From Stenopsyche tienmushanensis (lineage: Eukaryota > Arthropoda > Insecta > Trichoptera > Stenopsychidae): a stretch of 64,000 nt of DNA. Under the pieces are notes generated by a model. That model did not search any database, was not told the origin of the DNA, and saw nothing but the letters and a program-made list of their open reading frames with translations. The stretch lies in NCBI GenBank assembly GCA_008973525.1, contig WACJ01000255.1, positions 434,001 to 498,000 on the forward strand, in the 5' to 3' direction. Made by a program: the position numbers and the translations under genes. Shown one piece after another: positions 61,360 through 64,000 of the stretch (positions are counted from its first letter, which is position 1; every line of letters begins with the position of its first letter).

Positions 61360-64000
61360 TAGCGCCAGCATTATATTTTACAACTACGTATCTTATTAAA
61401 ACAACACTAACTACATTATCGGGAGCGAAAAGTTTGATTGTTTAAGATATATTAGGGTCGGTGATATATAAAACAAATTTTCCACGTCAAAAAATACACT
61501 TGGGAAATTTTGCAAAGTTCTAGGATTCGTATGAAAATTTTATATAGGATGTAAAGCGATAGTACATCGCCGAAGAAAAATGTCTTTTTGAACTTTTACC
61601 GTGAAAATAATAAATCTTTAGCTATTGGAAGGATTGCTCCGCATACCGTTCGAGGTGAGGATCGTTAATACAGTTACGTAGTGCGCAGGGCTGTTCAACT
61701 CAGGGGCCGAGGCGGACAAAGTGGTCTAAGTTTTTGGAAGCCATTCGCAGTTATACGTTGTTTGGGGACTGTGTAAACTTTGACCCAACTCAAGTTGCCC
61801 AGAAAATGGATGCGGTACATAACACTTCATGAAACGGGAGTTGGTTACAAACGACTGTTACTCCTCCTTTTCTGCCCGCCGCCAAAAGAAAGCCGTCTGA
61901 TTTTCTTTTAATACCATTTTTGCTGTACCACCATCAGCAGTATATCTTCGGCGTATTTTTTAAGCACCGAATGATTTATTTATGACTTAAATGAGATTAT
62001 TCCAATTACAAAAATGTATGTACGTATTCATTTCTGCAAAACTATCCCGCATCCTTATTATTTGTTTTTAGACATTTAAAGCAAAAATAATGATCAGCTT
62101 TCCGACAAACTATACTATATGTGCTAAAGATAATACACTGGAGTTTTCTTAGAGTTCAGGATTTAGCGACTTGTCACAATAAGAAGAAACAAATGTGTTT
62201 GAAATTATGCATTATATTATACAAATCATAAAACTTTCACAACGGCATTAAGTTTGTATTAGGATATTAAAGTTCGCTATCATAGACGTGCCGCGAAGCG
62301 ACGTGAAATCACCATAATACGTCTCTTCCACCCAATTAAAAAATACATACATGGACTCTGTTATTTTACAAAATGAAAAACAATCACAGACATAGAAATT
62401 GTTTCCAATTTAAATAGATGTTATAAATAAGTATTATTCCACACCCTTATTTGAACTGATTGCATCCATGATCTACCATTTTGATATGGTTTTCATAGCG
62501 CATATATTAAAAATATGGTGGAAAACTTTTCTACGTTTATTTTAATTTTTAAACTATTGCCAAGTGAAAATGAAAATCAATCACATAAAACTTTTTATAC
62601 ATGTTTCGAAAGTTCCTCTTGGAAGGGAGGAAAGTTGGCAAAGTAGGGTAATGATATGTCTGCATCTCGGCAAGTTGGTCCTGTCTAAGGATATAAGTGC
62701 CACCGAAACGGTCTTAAACATTCGCGTCTGACTGGCGTCAAATGATTTGGAAAACTCTTTCAATTTGGAAAAATCATTTCCCATTTACAACCGTATTTTC
62801 TACTCCCTCCTTTAGCCTTTCAAAAACACTCTTCACTCGCGTATGTGCAGCCCCTGGGAAAATCAATGCTCCACTTTAAACCCATAAAAAAGTGATTTTC
62901 TCAACGAAATATAAAATATGGCCATAAATATTTGTTGATGGCTTTTATGCCCTTGTATTTCATATTTCTATTTCTGTACTTTCATGTATCGAGAAATAAT
63001 CTTGCGATTTATTCTGTGAGTACATAATGGGATCGTTCATTCTCGCATCTATCATCATATTAACGCATCATAAAATATGTCGTCACAACAGAAATATGGC
63101 ATGTTTTTTCGTTTTAATTTTGAAAAAAATTAGGGTCCCAACCCTTGGCTTGACAGCTCGTATTCAACACCAGGTGTTGAATATAAGACGCGACAAAAGT
63201 GCGTTTTACTATTTATGCTATAATTTAAAAACGTGCAAACGTTAACAGTCCTTTGCACGATTCACCGGCTACAATATTATGAAGTTATTATTTTTTAAAA
63301 TTGTGTTTCTCTAATAATTAAACGTTGAATACAATTGCTTTAACGTTAAATAACGAATCTCTTGTTTTATTTCCGATATTAATTTTGCAACCCCATTTGT
63401 GTTCGTGCTTGAATATTTCATTTAAAAATAAAGTTTTGTGCGGAAAAGCTTTTGCATTTTAGAAAAGTAAAGCATTGGCAATCTTCATAGAAAGTTTTTC
63501 TAGTGATAATTTATTTAATGCAATGATTTCTAAAGAAGATATGAATTATTAGAGTAGTAAAATTTTTATAATATTTTTAAATGAAATCCTTTACTTATCT
63601 CTCAACAAGCAACTCTATCTATTATTATTAATCCCGTCGTGATTTAATTCTCCAGTTCCAGGAAATTAGCTTTACTTGGATCAAAACAATTGACGGAAAA
63701 TATTAAGGTATACAAGTAATTATTTCAATGTTCAAGACTTTACATTTTAATAATGAAGGATGCTCTCTAATATCTATCATTCTATTTAATATCAGCAAAT
63801 ATTCGAAATATTTCATAGCGTCTTTCTTTGAAATATGTCTATCTTCTAAGCGTTCTCACGGAAACACAAATTATAAAAATGGAGTAATGGTTTCAAAGAA
63901 GAAGAATATAAATAACATATTTATATAAATAATGCTCGTTTAAAAGTTTGTTAATATTAGGTAAAGCGGAAAGAAATGTCATTTTTTTTGTTATTTAATA
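61360..64000. other. Sequence upstream of the candidate 5' exon, no promoter recognised
   Basis: A GC-richer patch at 61.6-61.9 kb is the only compositional feature. A 23-bp perfect palindrome lies at 63161-63183. No core promoter or exon could be supported. Confidence 0.4.
63161..63183. repeat. 23-bp perfect palindrome with central E-box
   Basis: TATTCAACACC and GGTGTTGAATA mirror around a single A, and the centre reads CAGGTG. It could form a cruciform or bind a dimeric factor. Function is unknown. Confidence 0.8.

Noticed and set aside
1..64000. CRISPR arrays, operons, phage or plasmid features
   Set aside because: No regularly spaced direct repeats, no dense same-strand frames and no ribosome-binding sites; the splice sites and transposon types are those of an animal genome.

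Overview
This is AT-rich (roughly two thirds by eye) animal nuclear DNA, most likely from an insect. There are no operons, no dense reading frames and no bacterial signals. Instead there are isolated exons with GT-AG splice sites, very long introns, and decayed eukaryotic transposons (hAT, pogo/Tigger, mariner, piggyBac, a TTAA-target family, tRNA-derived SINEs and a solo LTR). I could not name the species.

The only gene with clear coding support lies on the minus strand and spans most of the window. Its best exon (17921-18070) encodes a thrombospondin type-1 repeat (TSR) with the cysteine spacing of the first TSR of ADAMTS-like extracellular matrix proteins; the insect member of that family is lonely heart. 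A second exon (39528-39692) encodes a Ser/Thr/Gly-rich linker. A weaker candidate lies upstream at 61181-61231. All three keep phase 0 at their junctions, so they can be chained across introns of about 21.4 and 21.5 kb. The TSR lacks its sixth cysteine, which must come from an exon below 17,900 that I did not find. Nearly all of the window is therefore intron of a secreted matrix-protein gene.

The introns carry a well-preserved transposon record. At 10.3-12.4 kb a piggyBac fragment abuts a hAT transposase remnant. The hAT remnant was split by a TTAA-target element, and removing that element plus one TTAA restores the hAT reading frame. At 18.6-20.4 kb three elements sit one inside another: a pogo-like element contains a hAT element, which contains a hAT MITE, and all three target-site duplications survive. 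Relatives of the TTAA element lie at 32.5 kb (a 274-bp MITE) and 59.3-60.2 kb (a copy with a broken transposase). A mariner fossil lies at 47.2-47.9 kb, a further hAT-like fragment at 52.1 kb, and a solo LTR at 55.0-55.6 kb. Three copies of a tRNA-derived SINE and two pairs of unclassified dispersed repeats complete the set.

Other stretches are AT-rich with no recognisable gene. Some GC-richer islands (13.85-14.38 kb, 17.28-17.70 kb, 27.8-28.3 kb) have the look of intronic regulatory DNA, but that is inference. I found no undescribed multi-gene system. The most informative items are the nested insertions, the TTAA element family, and the unusual TSR exon.
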